Source: Roseovarius atlanticus | Lineage (GTDB): Bacteria > Pseudomonadota > Alphaproteobacteria > Rhodobacterales > Rhodobacteraceae | Direction: 5' to 3' | Length of the DNA stretch: 64,000 nt | NCBI RefSeq assembly: GCF_001441615.1 | Contig: NZ_LAXJ01000029.1 | Span: 1 to 64,000, forward strand | Part shown: piece by piece, positions 16,371-23,336 of the stretch | Layout of the letters: each line of letters opens with the position of its first letter | Position numbering within the stretch: position 1 is the stretch's first letter | Notes under the pieces: generated by a model | Told to the model about the DNA's origin: nothing | The model's input: the letters and a program-made list of their open reading frames with translations, nothing else | Database searches by the model: none | Made by a program: the position numbers and the translations under genes

Positions 16371-16576
16371 TACTGGATCTGACCGCCTCGTACATCGAGA
16401 AACTTGGCCCAGTCTTCATCGCTCGCGACAAAGGTCGCGTCCGCGCTGCAGGTGCGCGTGCAGCAGTCGGAGCGCCCGCCAGAACATTCCTTCGTGTACG
16501 CGGCTGCGTTCGTCATGCCCTCGGACGCTTCGATTTCCTCAAAGCCATGGTTTTCAAAGGTGTACTTGCTCGTCAT
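16367..16576 (-). CDS. Cys-rich small peptide, candidate RiPP precursor
   Basis: This 69-residue peptide is the first gene of the operon with the two ThiF-like enzymes. The ATG at 16576 has TGGAG 8 bp upstream; a longer in-frame start at 16720 has no such signal. Residues 1-30 are acidic and leader-like (NHGFEEIEASEGMTNAAAYT). The middle, KECSGGRSDCCTRTCSADA, has four cysteines (C31, C38, C39, C43), and the acidic tail ends DVRGGQIQY. It has no signal peptide. Small size, coupling to enzymes with PqqD-like domains and the dense Cys/Ser/Thr core all fit a ribosomally made, modified peptide. No transporter or protease gene lies next to it. An alternative is a small metal-binding protein. Confidence 0.7.
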   Translation of the reverse strand: MTSKYTFENHGFEEIEASEGMTNAAAYTKECSGGRSDCCTRTCSADATFVASDEDWAKFLDVRGGQIQY

Positions 16577-16778
16577 TAAAGGCACTCCAGACCCGGATCC
16601 TAATATTTCCATGATGTTACGTTTGACAGATGTTTCGGTCAACTCGCAACCGGGGGTGAGGTCAAAGATGATGGGATACAAAGCGGGAAACAAGGTCTGG
16701 CTTGTCCGCATTGCCGCCATGCGCGCTCCGGGTGAAGAGCGAGAGGAGTGCTGGTTTTCCGGTGACAGGTTGATGGCT

Positions 16779-16817
16779 GGGAGAGTGGCTTCCAGCGTCT
16801 GTCACGGAGGAATGCCG
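16779..16817 (+). promoter_or_regulatory. leader hairpin of the DUF932 gene
   Basis: GGGAG (16779-16783) and CTTCC (16789-16793) pair around AGTGG. GCGTCTGTCACGGAGGA follows, with the ribosome-binding site 7 bp before ATG 16818. This almost repeats the leader of the ParB-like gene (4753-4791) and of the gene at 18708. Confidence 0.5.
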
Positions 16818-18017
16818 ATGGGCGTTGTGGAAGTTTTGGATCCGGTTCAGCCGGCGCGGGCTGGTGGCTGGAAAGTGGACGCAAGCCTGGGCGAGCGGAA
16901 CGGGCGGGTGTCGTCCGAATGGTTCAATCGGCCGGATGACGAGCGGTATCTGTCGCTCGACGATCTCTGGGCCAATGTGAAAGGTCGCTCCGAGCGCAGC
17001 CGCAGCCGGGTGGTTCAGACAGCCGACATCCGTGTCGAGGCAACGCGCGACAGCGCCGAGCGATTGCACCTGGTCTTGCCGAAGGGGGATGAACCGGTAG
17101 CGCCCACACACTGGGCCTTCGGCCAGCTCGCCAGCATTGTCGGCGCTCCGGCCTCCTACCTGCGGCAGCTGCCTGCTCCTCTGGCGGGGATCAACCTGCA
17201 ATACGGTTTGACCAACCACCGGGCCGAGCAGGTGAAGACCTTCGAGACCGAGGATGGCCGCACGGAACTGCGCGCCGTGACCGGTCCCGACTACGGCCGC
17301 ATCCATGACTTCGAGCTTGTCGAGGCGGTTCAGCGCATCGCGGGCAATGGCACTGGAGATACGCGTTGGAAGGTGCCGGGTGTGCTGGATTGGTCGACCG
17401 GGGTCTACAACCCCGATGTCGAAATCAGCCGCGACACGACCACGCTTTACGCTTCGGACCGCGACGTCTTCCTGTTCCTGGTCGACGACCGCAATCCGAT
17501 CGAAGCAGGCAAGTTGCCCGACGGCTCCCCCGATCTCTATTTCCGGGGCTTCTATTGCTGGAATTCCGAGGTGGGCGCGAAGACCCTCGGCATGGCGAGC
17601 TTCTACCTGCGGGCGGTGTGCCAGAACCGCAACCTCTGGGGCGTCGAGGATTTCCAGGAGATCAAGATCCGTCACTCGAAATACGCCGCTTCGCGCTTCG
17701 CACATGAGGCCGCGCCCGCGTTGACGCGGTTTGCCAATTCCTCGCCGCAGGGGTTCGTGAACGGCATCAAGGCGGCGCGCCAGCAGATCGTGGCGCGCAG
17801 CGACGAGGATCGCGCGGATTTCCTGCGCAAGCGCGGTTTCTCGAAAGCCGAATCCGGCAAGATCATCGAGAAGGTGCTGATGGAGGAAGGCCGCCCGCCC
17901 GAGAGCATCTTCGATTTTGTGCAGGGGATTACCCGGCTTGCGCGCGACAAGACCCAGCAGGACGCCCGCCTTGATATGGAAGGGCGCGCCAAGAAGCTTC
18001 TCGACCGCGTTGGTTGA
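16818..18017 (+). CDS. DUF932 plasmid protein
   Basis: This 399-residue protein of the phage/plasmid DUF932 family has an unknown biochemical role. Recognisable blocks include THWAFGQLASIVGAPASYLR, INLQYGLTNHRAEQVKTF, RAVTGPDYGRIHDFELVEAV, YASDRDVFLFLVDDRNPIE and FYLRAVCQNRNLWGVEDF. Members are common on conjugative plasmids and phages, often near anti-restriction or DNA-metabolism genes. ATG 16818 fits the GGAGG spacing better than ATG 16812, and the same double-ATG arrangement recurs at the 18708 gene. A strong terminator follows directly. Confidence 0.88.
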   Translation: MGVVEVLDPVQPARAGGWKVDASLGERNGRVSSEWFNRPDDERYLSLDDLWANVKGRSERSRSRVVQTADIRVEATRDSAERLHLVLPKGDEPVAPTHWAFGQLASIVGAPASYLRQLPAPLAGINLQYGLTNHRAEQVKTFETEDGRTELRAVTGPDYGRIHDFELVEAVQRIAGNGTGDTRWKVPGVLDWSTGVYNPDVEISRDTTTLYASDRDVFLFLVDDRNPIEAGKLPDGSPDLYFRGFYCWNSEVGAKTLGMASFYLRAVCQNRNLWGVEDFQEIKIRHSKYAASRFAHEAAPALTRFANSSPQGFVNGIKAARQQIVARSDEDRADFLRKRGFSKAESGKIIEKVLMEEGRPPESIFDFVQGITRLARDKTQQDARLDMEGRAKKLLDRVG

Positions 18018-18023
18018 GGTGGC

Positions 18024-18049
18024 GACCGGAGGCGATATCGCCTCCGGTC
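18024..18049 (+). terminator. strong palindromic terminator after the DUF932 gene
   Basis: An 11-bp perfect stem (GACCGGAGGCG / CGCCTCCGGTC, loop ATAT) starts 7 bp after the stop codon and is followed by a T-rich but not continuous TCGTTCCTGTTTC tail. Confidence 0.65.
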
Positions 18050-18110
18050 TCGTTCCTGTTTCATCGATCTGCTACTGTGCCCGACACGTTTAGGTGTTGG
18101 AAGTACGCGC

Positions 18111-18611
18111 ATGGAAGAAATTGATTGGTCAGATCGTGCATTTTATGATGACGGTGAATGGGTTACCTGGTCGGAAATCGACGAGCAGCTTCGCTACAAG
18201 GAGTGGGGCGCTAAATACCCGAACGCGATCAGGTCTATGATCCCATATTTTGAGGATCTCCTGTCCCTCGCGGAAAGCTATCACCTCGAGACCGGCCTTC
18301 ACCTCTCTGTCTACGGCGATATCGGTGAGCTGTTCGGTGCTATCACGTACGGTATCAAGCTGAACAAGACCTATGCCCAGGGTGCTGACGGAAGACTTGG
18401 CAATGATCATGTCGAGGTCAAGACCATTACGCCATTCAAGACAAAGGATGTGGTTGTGGTCGATACAAATGGGCATTTCAACAAGCTCTTGGTTGTAAAG
18501 ATCAACGAGGATTTTCAGGTCTCGGGTCGGATGATCGACCGAAAAGATCTTCCAAAGCGCGAAGGGCGCTACTTGCGGGTTCGATGGGGCGATTTACCAA
18601 CGCCGAAATGA
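18111..18611 (+). CDS. hypothetical protein with a restriction-nuclease-like core
   Basis: This 166-residue protein is of uncertain function. Residues 46-105 read IRSMIPYFEDLLSLAESYHL, VYGDIGELFGAITYGIKLN and then GNDHVEVKTITPF. The E-(x many)-D-x(n)-ExK pattern (GDIGE and HVEVKT) looks like a PD-(D/E)xK nuclease fold, as in small DUF6998-type proteins, but the assignment is from pattern only. Its base composition is somewhat lower in GC than its neighbours and it stands alone between a terminator and the next leader, so it may be a late insertion. Confidence 0.65.
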   Translation: MEEIDWSDRAFYDDGEWVTWSEIDEQLRYKEWGAKYPNAIRSMIPYFEDLLSLAESYHLETGLHLSVYGDIGELFGAITYGIKLNKTYAQGADGRLGNDHVEVKTITPFKTKDVVVVDTNGHFNKLLVVKINEDFQVSGRMIDRKDLPKREGRYLRVRWGDLPTPK

Positions 18612-18672
18612 TCGGCCCGATCAGCGACAGAGAGTCCGAGGGGGCGGTTTGGTCTTTGACGGTTTGAAGCGG

Positions 18673-18707
18673 GGAGAGAGGCTCTCCGCACCGTCGGAGA
18701 TATGCCC
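18673..18707 (+). promoter_or_regulatory. leader hairpin of the 18708 gene
   Basis: GGAGAG (18673-18678) and CTCTCC (18682-18687) form a perfect 6-bp hairpin with an AGG loop. CCGTCGGAG supplies the ribosome-binding site 8 bp before ATG 18708. It is related to the leaders at 4753 and 16779. Confidence 0.5.
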
Positions 18708-19226
18708 ATGTTCGACCTTCCTCTCCAAACTCAGCCGGAAACACAGAAGACAGGTTTGCCGCCGAGCTTCCTGACCGTTCTTGCAGATCAAGACTTGCCG
18801 TTTGCGCTCACGATGGCTTGCCACGCGTCGGCGGCTCTCATGTCCGGGCAGGCACACCCCAAGGTACTGGAGCGGTTTGCCACGCTGGCCGAAGCCATGC
18901 AGGGGGCAATCGTTCATGCCGAAAATGTCACCCCTGAAGACGCGCCGCGCATCCTGGCGATCCTCGATAGGGAGGGCCGCCTCGTTCTGGCCGGCGCTAC
19001 CTATGATGGCGGGGTCGCATGGTGCCACCCGGTCTCGGATGCCGCCGAAGCCCGCACCGTCGTGTCCGAGGCTAGCCAGACCCGCGCGCAGGCCATGCGG
19101 GCGGCCGAGTGGCATGAACATAGCCTCGCGCGACGGCTGCGGCACCACGCCGACGTTCTCGATGCCCGTCTTGTCGATCCGCTCTGGCGTGTCTTCGCGT
19201 CTCGCGCACTGCAGATCGCGGCGTGA
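18708..19226 (+). CDS. conserved hypothetical plasmid protein
   Basis: This 172-residue, largely helical protein is of unknown function. It contains LTMACHASAALMSGQAHPKV, then DREGRLVLAGATYDGGVAWC and a C-terminal Ala/Arg-rich helical region (RAQAMRAAEWHEHSLARRLR). It has no signal peptide, membrane segment or known catalytic motif. ATG 18708 was chosen over 18702 because of ribosome-binding-site spacing. It starts the run of small backbone genes that continues to 21534. Confidence 0.75.
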   Translation: MFDLPLQTQPETQKTGLPPSFLTVLADQDLPFALTMACHASAALMSGQAHPKVLERFATLAEAMQGAIVHAENVTPEDAPRILAILDREGRLVLAGATYDGGVAWCHPVSDAAEARTVVSEASQTRAQAMRAAEWHEHSLARRLRHHADVLDARLVDPLWRVFASRALQIAA

Positions 19227-19273
19227 CGCCCGAGAGTCAGAGAAGGGCAGGGGAGGATGTGAGCCTAGGAGGA

Positions 19274-19323
19274 CGAGAGAGAGCCTCGGGGTTCAGATCC
19301 TTTCCCTCATTTCGGAGTTTTCA
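19274..19323 (+). promoter_or_regulatory. leader hairpin of the DUF6878-type gene
   Basis: CGAG (19274-19277) and CTCG (19285-19288) pair around AGAGAGC. From 19296 the sequence GATCCTTTCCCTCATTTCGG closely repeats that in front of the large methylase-helicase gene at 23365, ending in a shared GGAGTTT ribosome-binding site. Confidence 0.5.
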
Positions 19324-19815
19324 ATGTCCAAGATCGAACCCACCCTGGCCGCGCCGATGGCGCCGTCCAGGATTGATTTCGCCGCCGTGCTGGCTCGGCA
19401 GTCCGAGCGTGACGCGCGGATCGCAGCTTTGCGTCCGGCCAACAAGGAACGCCTCTTCGATGGCCTGTTTGCTGCGGGCATCACACATGTGACTGTCTGT
19501 TTTGATGGTTATGGCGACAGTGGTCAGGTTGAGAGCATCGTGGCGTACGCTGGCGAGACCGAGGTTGCTTTCCCCAAGACCCAGATCGCCTACGCCGCAT
19601 TGACCTGGGACGACCCGGAGGTCGAGATGCGGGCGCTTTCGCTCGAAGATGTCGTGGAGCAACTGGCCTATGACTTCCTCTCCGACACCCATGGCGGTTG
19701 GGAAAACAACGACGGGGCCTACGGCGAATTCTGCTTCGACGCAGACGCCCGCAGCATCCACCTCGAGTTCAACGAGCGCTTCACCTCGTCCGAGCTCTAC
19801 ACACACGATTTCTGA
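19324..19815 (+). CDS. DUF6878-type conserved protein
   Basis: This 163-residue protein has a signature I associate with the DUF6878 family of alphaproteobacterial plasmids: HVTVCFDGYGDSGQVESI, LAYDFLSDTHGGWENNDGAY and GEFCFDADARSIHLEFNERF. The many conserved Asp/Glu and aromatic residues suggest an enzyme or a DNA-mimic-like acidic protein, but no function is known. The ATG at 19324 follows a GGAG site. It is followed 10 bp later by the next small gene, probably co-transcribed. Confidence 0.8.
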   Translation: MSKIEPTLAAPMAPSRIDFAAVLARQSERDARIAALRPANKERLFDGLFAAGITHVTVCFDGYGDSGQVESIVAYAGETEVAFPKTQIAYAALTWDDPEVEMRALSLEDVVEQLAYDFLSDTHGGWENNDGAYGEFCFDADARSIHLEFNERFTSSELYTHDF

Positions 19816-19825
19816 GGGGGCGGCG

Positions 19826-20203
19826 ATGGCACATCCCTATCACCACGCCCTGTCCTCGGTGAAGAAATGGGGCGGCACGGTCGAGGATTACCTCGCCGTG
19901 CATTCCTGGTTCGACCAGAGCAAGGAGATCACCGCCGACTTTCGGCACCGGGCGCTGCGCCACCATGCCGAGGGCATCTTCATGGCCGAGACGATCTTTG
20001 GTCCGACGCTCACCCTCTCGACCGGGCGTGTCATCCCAACCCGATGGATCGGCGAGCAGCATGTGAAGGAAGACCTTGGTTTCATCCCGAGCTTCGCCGA
20101 TTGGGTGAAGGCGATCCGGCCTGAGTCCTGGATGGGTCGGACCGAACGGATCGAGGCACAGGTCGATCCGCATCTCGTCTCGCCCGTGGTCGAGGTCACG
20201 TGA
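19826..20203 (+). CDS. DUF6915-type conserved protein
   Basis: This 125-residue protein begins AHPYHHALSSVKKWGGTVED and contains LAVHSWFDQSKEITADFRHR, ALRHHAEGIF and GRVIPTRWIGEQHVKEDLGF. The His-rich, helical pattern recurs in small proteins of phages and alphaproteobacterial plasmids; the family is uncharacterised. Conserved His residues (H3, H6, H7, H31, H46, H47) might bind metal. The gene ends 1 bp before the next ATG. Confidence 0.8.
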   Translation: MAHPYHHALSSVKKWGGTVEDYLAVHSWFDQSKEITADFRHRALRHHAEGIFMAETIFGPTLTLSTGRVIPTRWIGEQHVKEDLGFIPSFADWVKAIRPESWMGRTERIEAQVDPHLVSPVVEVT

Positions 20204-20204
20204 C

Positions 20205-20402
20205 ATGACCGATCCCACTTATCTAAGTCTTGGCTTGCCGCCGACCGCTTCGCCACTGGCAGTGGTTCGCGCGGCGGTCCGGGCGCTGCACCCCGACACG
20301 CGCGCTGTTTGCGGCCTCCGGACCGCGCGCAAGCGTTTCTACCGGCAAATGCTCTGCGCGCATGCCGCACGAAAGGCGGCAGACGACACGTCGATCGGCT
20401 GA
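20205..20402 (+). CDS. small conserved hypothetical protein
   Basis: This 65-residue basic protein starts 1 bp after the previous stop codon. It has LGLPPTASPLAVVRAAVRAL followed by an Arg-rich C-terminal half. The N-terminal part resembles a J-domain-like helix pair only loosely. Coupling to the previous gene and good codon use support it being real. The function is unknown. Confidence 0.65.
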   Translation: MTDPTYLSLGLPPTASPLAVVRAAVRALHPDTRAVCGLRTARKRFYRQMLCAHAARKAADDTSIG

Positions 20403-20435
20403 TCGCTCCCGGCCGACCCTTCATCCCGATTCAGT

Positions 20436-20477
20436 ACCCGGCCTCTTGGCCGGGTCTTCCCCATTCAGGAGGTTCCC
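20436..20477 (+). promoter_or_regulatory. hairpin leader of the 20478 gene
   Basis: ACCCGGCC and GGCCGGGT form a perfect 8-bp stem with a TCTT loop (20436-20455). CATTCAGGAGGTTCCC then leads into the ATG, matching the CATTCCGGAGTTTCCC in front of 23394 and CATTTCGGAGTTTTC in front of 19324. It may act as a terminator for the upstream genes and a leader for the next. Confidence 0.5.
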
Positions 20478-20897
20478 ATGGCGGATCACTTCACCCATTT
20501 CTCATGCCTGCTCGACGTCGGCAGCCCCGACAAGGCGGCCCGCGCACTCGCGCTGTTTCACGATCTGCGCGCTGCGGATCAGGACGCCGATGACCCGGAT
20601 GTCGCTGGCTTCGATCTCGTGCACCAGGATGCCCCCGAGGGCAGCAGTCTCTGGATCCATGATGACGACCAAGGCGATGTCGAAGCCGTCATCCGCTTCG
20701 TCTTGCGCCTCGCCGAAGAGCTCGACCTCACCGGCCTTTGGGGGTTCCAGTATGCTCTGACCTGCTCCCGGCCGCGGCTCGACGCCTTTGGTGGCGGCGC
20801 GCATGTCCTCGATCTCGGCGCTCGTAAATCCATCGGCTGGTCCAGCACGCAAGAATGGTTGGTCGCGGCGCTGAACGGGGAGGACGTCGATGCCTGA
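20478..20897 (+). CDS. conserved hypothetical plasmid protein
   Basis: This 139-residue acidic protein is of unknown function. Motifs include HFSCLLDVGSPDKAARALAL, PEGSSLWIHDDDQGDVEAVI, LDLTGLWGFQYALTCSRPRL and DAFGGGAHVLDLGARKSIGW. The repeated Asp clusters and lack of a catalytic signature suggest a binding protein. The ribosome-binding site AGGAGG is 6 bp upstream. Its end overlaps the next gene by 8 bp. Confidence 0.75.
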   Translation: MADHFTHFSCLLDVGSPDKAARALALFHDLRAADQDADDPDVAGFDLVHQDAPEGSSLWIHDDDQGDVEAVIRFVLRLAEELDLTGLWGFQYALTCSRPRLDAFGGGAHVLDLGARKSIGWSSTQEWLVAALNGEDVDA

Positions 20898-21534
20898 GAT
20901 CATCTGCACCACCGTCTACCAGTTCCCCGAGCTCTCGGATGCCGCCAAGGAGAAGGCCCGCAACTGGTATCGCGACCTCGGACCCCACGACGACTGGTGG
21001 GACGCGGTCTATGAGGATTTCGAGCGGGTCTGCGACATCCTCGGCATCCGCCTGAAGACCTCCCCCGTCCGCCTGATGGGCGGCGGGACGCGGGCCAAGC
21101 CCTGCATCTGGTTCTCCGGCTTCTGGAGCCAGGGTGATGGGGCATGTTTCGAAGGCTACTGGTCCTACGCCAAGGGCGCTGCCGCGTGCATCCGGGACTA
21201 CGCCCCGACCGATGCGACGCTCCATGGCATCGCCGACCGGCTGCAGGCCATCCAGCGGTGGAATTTCTACCAGCTCGCCGCCGAGGCCAGCCACCGTGGC
21301 CGCTACTACCATGAATACACCATGTCGGTGGACGTCACGCGGGACAGCCCGACCTGGCAGCCGCCGACCGAGGACGCGGAAGAAATCGTGACCGAGGCGC
21401 TGTGGGATTTGGCCCGCTGGCTCTACCGCCAGCTTGAAGCCGAATACGACCACCTCACCTCGGACGAGGCCATCGAGGAGGGGATCATCGTCAACGCGTA
21501 TACGTTCACGGAAGGAGGGCGGCGGTTCGGGTAA
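20890..21534 (+). CDS. conserved hypothetical plasmid protein
   Basis: This 214-residue, Trp/Tyr-rich protein is of unknown function. The pattern ELSDAAKEKARNWYRDLGPH, DDWWDAVYEDFERVCDILGI, CIWFSGFWSQGDGACFEGYW and GRYYHEYTMSVDVTR is shared by many plasmid and phage proteins I know only as hypothetical or antitoxin-like. The aromatic clusters suggest a ligand- or nucleic-acid-binding pocket. It overlaps the previous gene and ends the small-gene run. Confidence 0.78.
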   Translation: MPEIICTTVYQFPELSDAAKEKARNWYRDLGPHDDWWDAVYEDFERVCDILGIRLKTSPVRLMGGGTRAKPCIWFSGFWSQGDGACFEGYWSYAKGAAACIRDYAPTDATLHGIADRLQAIQRWNFYQLAAEASHRGRYYHEYTMSVDVTRDSPTWQPPTEDAEEIVTEALWDLARWLYRQLEAEYDHLTSDEAIEEGIIVNAYTFTEGGRRFG

Positions 21535-21573
21535 CAGAGATCAAAGCGCAAGGTTCATTTGATCTTTACAGCA

Positions 21574-21587
21574 AGTCCATATGGACT
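21574..21587. promoter_or_regulatory. palindromic operator of the RES/Xre toxin-antitoxin operon
   Basis: The 14-bp perfect palindrome AGTCCATATGGACT lies 25 bp before the antitoxin start, between a TTGATC box and an ACTATATT box. Antitoxins of this family repress their own operon by binding such palindromes. Confidence 0.65.
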
Positions 21588-21611
21588 ATATTGAAGCCAA
21601 TGGAGGACGCC

Positions 21612-22001
21612 ATGTACGTTGCAGAGAAAATCCGGGAACCCGCACAGATCAACGCCGTCGCGTTGAAAGCTTATGCACGCGTGGCCGATGCTTGGGGTCT
21701 CAGTCTCAAGGAAGCGGCTGGCCTTGCCGACATGTCAGAGAGCACGTGGAAGCGCGCCAAGAAGCCGGATTTCGCCGGAGAGCTCACCAAGGACCAACTG
21801 CTGCGGCTCAGCGCTGTAATTGGCATCTTCAAGTCGCTCGAACTCTACTTCTCGGAGCCTCTGGCAAAAAGCTGGTTCACCCGACCGAACAAGGGGCCGC
21901 TCTTTGGTGGAAGCCGACCAGTCGACACCGCCATCGACGGGGGTTTGCCGCAGATCCTGGCGGTGCGGACCTATCTCGATGCGTTGCGTGGTGGGGCATG
22001 A
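21612..22001 (+). CDS. Xre/MbcA/ParS-type antitoxin
   Basis: This 129-residue antitoxin pairs with the RES-domain toxin that follows. An Xre-like helix-turn-helix is at about residues 26-50 (WGLSLKEAAGLADMSESTWK), and the C-terminal DUF2384 part (RLSAVIGIFKSLELYFSEPL, KGPLFGGSRPVDTAIDGGLP, LAVRTYLDALRGGA) inserts into the toxin active site in related systems. ATG 21612 is used because GGAGG lies 5 bp upstream; earlier in-frame TTG and ATG codons exist at 21591 and 21600. The gene overlaps the toxin gene by 4 bp (ATGA). Confidence 0.88.
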   Translation: MYVAEKIREPAQINAVALKAYARVADAWGLSLKEAAGLADMSESTWKRAKKPDFAGELTKDQLLRLSAVIGIFKSLELYFSEPLAKSWFTRPNKGPLFGGSRPVDTAIDGGLPQILAVRTYLDALRGGA

Positions 22002-22699
22002 AGCAGACCGAGATTTCCGATCGCGGTCTCGTTCGTCTCCTGCCCGCCACCTACCACAAGCCACCATCACTGCGCGGTCTCGTCGATTCCGATGAAGAGA
22101 TGGAGATCTTGGCAGAGATCGAGGGCCTGACCAGTGGACGTCTACAGGCCGAACGCGGGCGCAACCCGCATCTGGACCCGCGCGAACTCGCTTGGCAACG
22201 CCGCAGCCGCGATCTGCGCATCTATGGGGACAGTCACGTCAACGCAGCCTTCACTTACACCCGCGCCGGCGGAAACCGCTTCAACGCCGAGGAGCGCGGC
22301 GCGTGGTACTGCGCATGGGATGTGATGGTTTCTGTCAGCGAAGTGGCCTGGCACCGCACGCGTGAACTCGGCTTTACCGGCAGCTTCCATGACAGCGCCC
22401 GCTATGTGGAATTGCTGGCGGACTTCATCGGCGTCTTTGACGACATGACCGATGAGGCAGGTCATCCCGCGCTTCATCCGGATCCAGACGTCGGGTATCC
22501 TGAAGGCCAAAGCCTGGCCCAGCATCTGCGCCGGGGCGGATCCAAGGGCCTGATTTACCCTTCGGTCCGGGCTCCTGCACCGGGCGGGAATTGCCTGGTC
22601 TGCTTCGAGCCCCACGCCATCCAGAACGTCCGGCCGGGCGCGTCTTGGGATCTTGTTTGGGATGGGACACCGCACTACTCGATTGCGGCCGTCGGCTGA
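21998..22699 (+). CDS. RES-domain toxin (NAD+-degrading type)
   Basis: This 233-residue protein has the RES signature: FTYTRAGGNRFNAEERGAWY followed by SVSEVAWHRTRELGF, with the conserved Arg, Tyr and Glu of the family. Characterised RES toxins deplete NAD+ or ADP-ribosylate targets and are held in check by Xre/DUF2384 antitoxins such as the gene just upstream. An N-terminal extension of about 70 residues precedes the core. The ATG overlaps the antitoxin stop, a standard arrangement. The pair probably stabilises the plasmid by killing cells that lose it. Confidence 0.88.
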   Translation: MKQTEISDRGLVRLLPATYHKPPSLRGLVDSDEEMEILAEIEGLTSGRLQAERGRNPHLDPRELAWQRRSRDLRIYGDSHVNAAFTYTRAGGNRFNAEERGAWYCAWDVMVSVSEVAWHRTRELGFTGSFHDSARYVELLADFIGVFDDMTDEAGHPALHPDPDVGYPEGQSLAQHLRRGGSKGLIYPSVRAPAPGGNCLVCFEPHAIQNVRPGASWDLVWDGTPHYSIAAVG

Positions 22700-22736
22700 C
22701 AAGTTGCAGCGCATGCGCCTTTGGGGGTCCGAAGAA

Positions 22737-22913
22737 ATGAAACTGGCAGACGACAACAGCGCGGACGTCACGAACTTGAAGCCATGTGACCATCAGCCGT
22801 TCTTTGAGGCGTTGGACTGTCCGCCCCCACCGACCGACGCACTACGAGCAGCGTTTCGTAGGCGGAGGGAAACTCTGGTGGATTTTTGCGCCGACACGCC
22901 ATCCACCAACTGA
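22737..22913 (+). pseudogene. remnant of a TacA/DUF1778-type antitoxin
   Basis: The frame ends PFFEALDCPPPPTDALRAAF-RRRRETLVDF, the characteristic toxin-neutralising tail of DUF1778 antitoxins (usually FLxALDNPPEPNEALRRA). The N-terminal ribbon-helix-helix is missing and no acetyltransferase toxin gene follows, so it is likely a leftover fragment. A short start at 22737 is open, so expression as a 58-residue peptide is possible. Confidence 0.5.
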
Positions 22914-22919
22914 CACCCG

Positions 22920-23216
22920 TCACTTATTCCCGTCGATCCACTTCGACATGAGCCCCTTGTCGCGGAAGCATTCGTCCGGAACGGCGCGCCGTTTGATCCG
23001 GGCGAGTTTCTCAGCGAAGGCCACCTGCCTGGAGGTGGGCAGCTGGTCCATGTCCGATACGGGCCTCAGCCGGGCCTGAGCCTCGATCCACGTGCTCAAA
23101 GATCGCCGGTCTTGCTGAACTTCCCAGGGCAGGAGCGTCCGGTTGCGCAGGGCGAGCGACCGCGCATAGGCAATCTGCTTGGGCGTTACGGGCAGGGCGT
23201 GCTTGGTGCTTTCCAT
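22920..23216 (-). CDS. small protein with two tandem copies of a helical motif
   Basis: This 98-residue protein is of unknown function. It holds an internal duplication: TPKQIAYARSLALRNRTLLP-WEVQQDRRSLSTWIE (about residues 11-45) and TSRQVAFAEKLARIKRRAVP-DECFRDKGLMSKWID (about 61-95) align as T-(K/R)-Q-x-A-(Y/F)-A-x-x-LA...(L/M)-S-x-WI-(E/D). The motif resembles short repeats found in replication and topoisomerase-associated proteins. It is strongly basic, so nucleic-acid binding is plausible. It is divergent from the large methylase-helicase gene. Confidence 0.75.
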   Translation of the reverse strand: MESTKHALPVTPKQIAYARSLALRNRTLLPWEVQQDRRSLSTWIEAQARLRPVSDMDQLPTSRQVAFAEKLARIKRRAVPDECFRDKGLMSKWIDGNK

Positions 23217-23239
23217 GGTTGAACCCCCTTTCTGGCTTG

Positions 23240-23270
23240 GTTCTGAAAATAGAACATAAAAAGAACATAA
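23240..23270. promoter_or_regulatory. repeats in the divergent promoter region
   Basis: GTTCT and AGAAC (23240-23244, 23251-23255) form an inverted repeat, and AGAACATAA occurs twice (23251-23259 and 23262-23270). The block is AT-rich and lies between the minus-strand gene at 23216 and the leader of the gene at 23394, so it likely holds promoters and an operator for one or both. Confidence 0.4.
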
Positions 23271-23336
23271 TCAAGCCAAGCGTCGGGAACACCTTGGTGC
23301 GAGAGGGAGAGAGGGGCCGGGAAAGATCAGGCCTGA

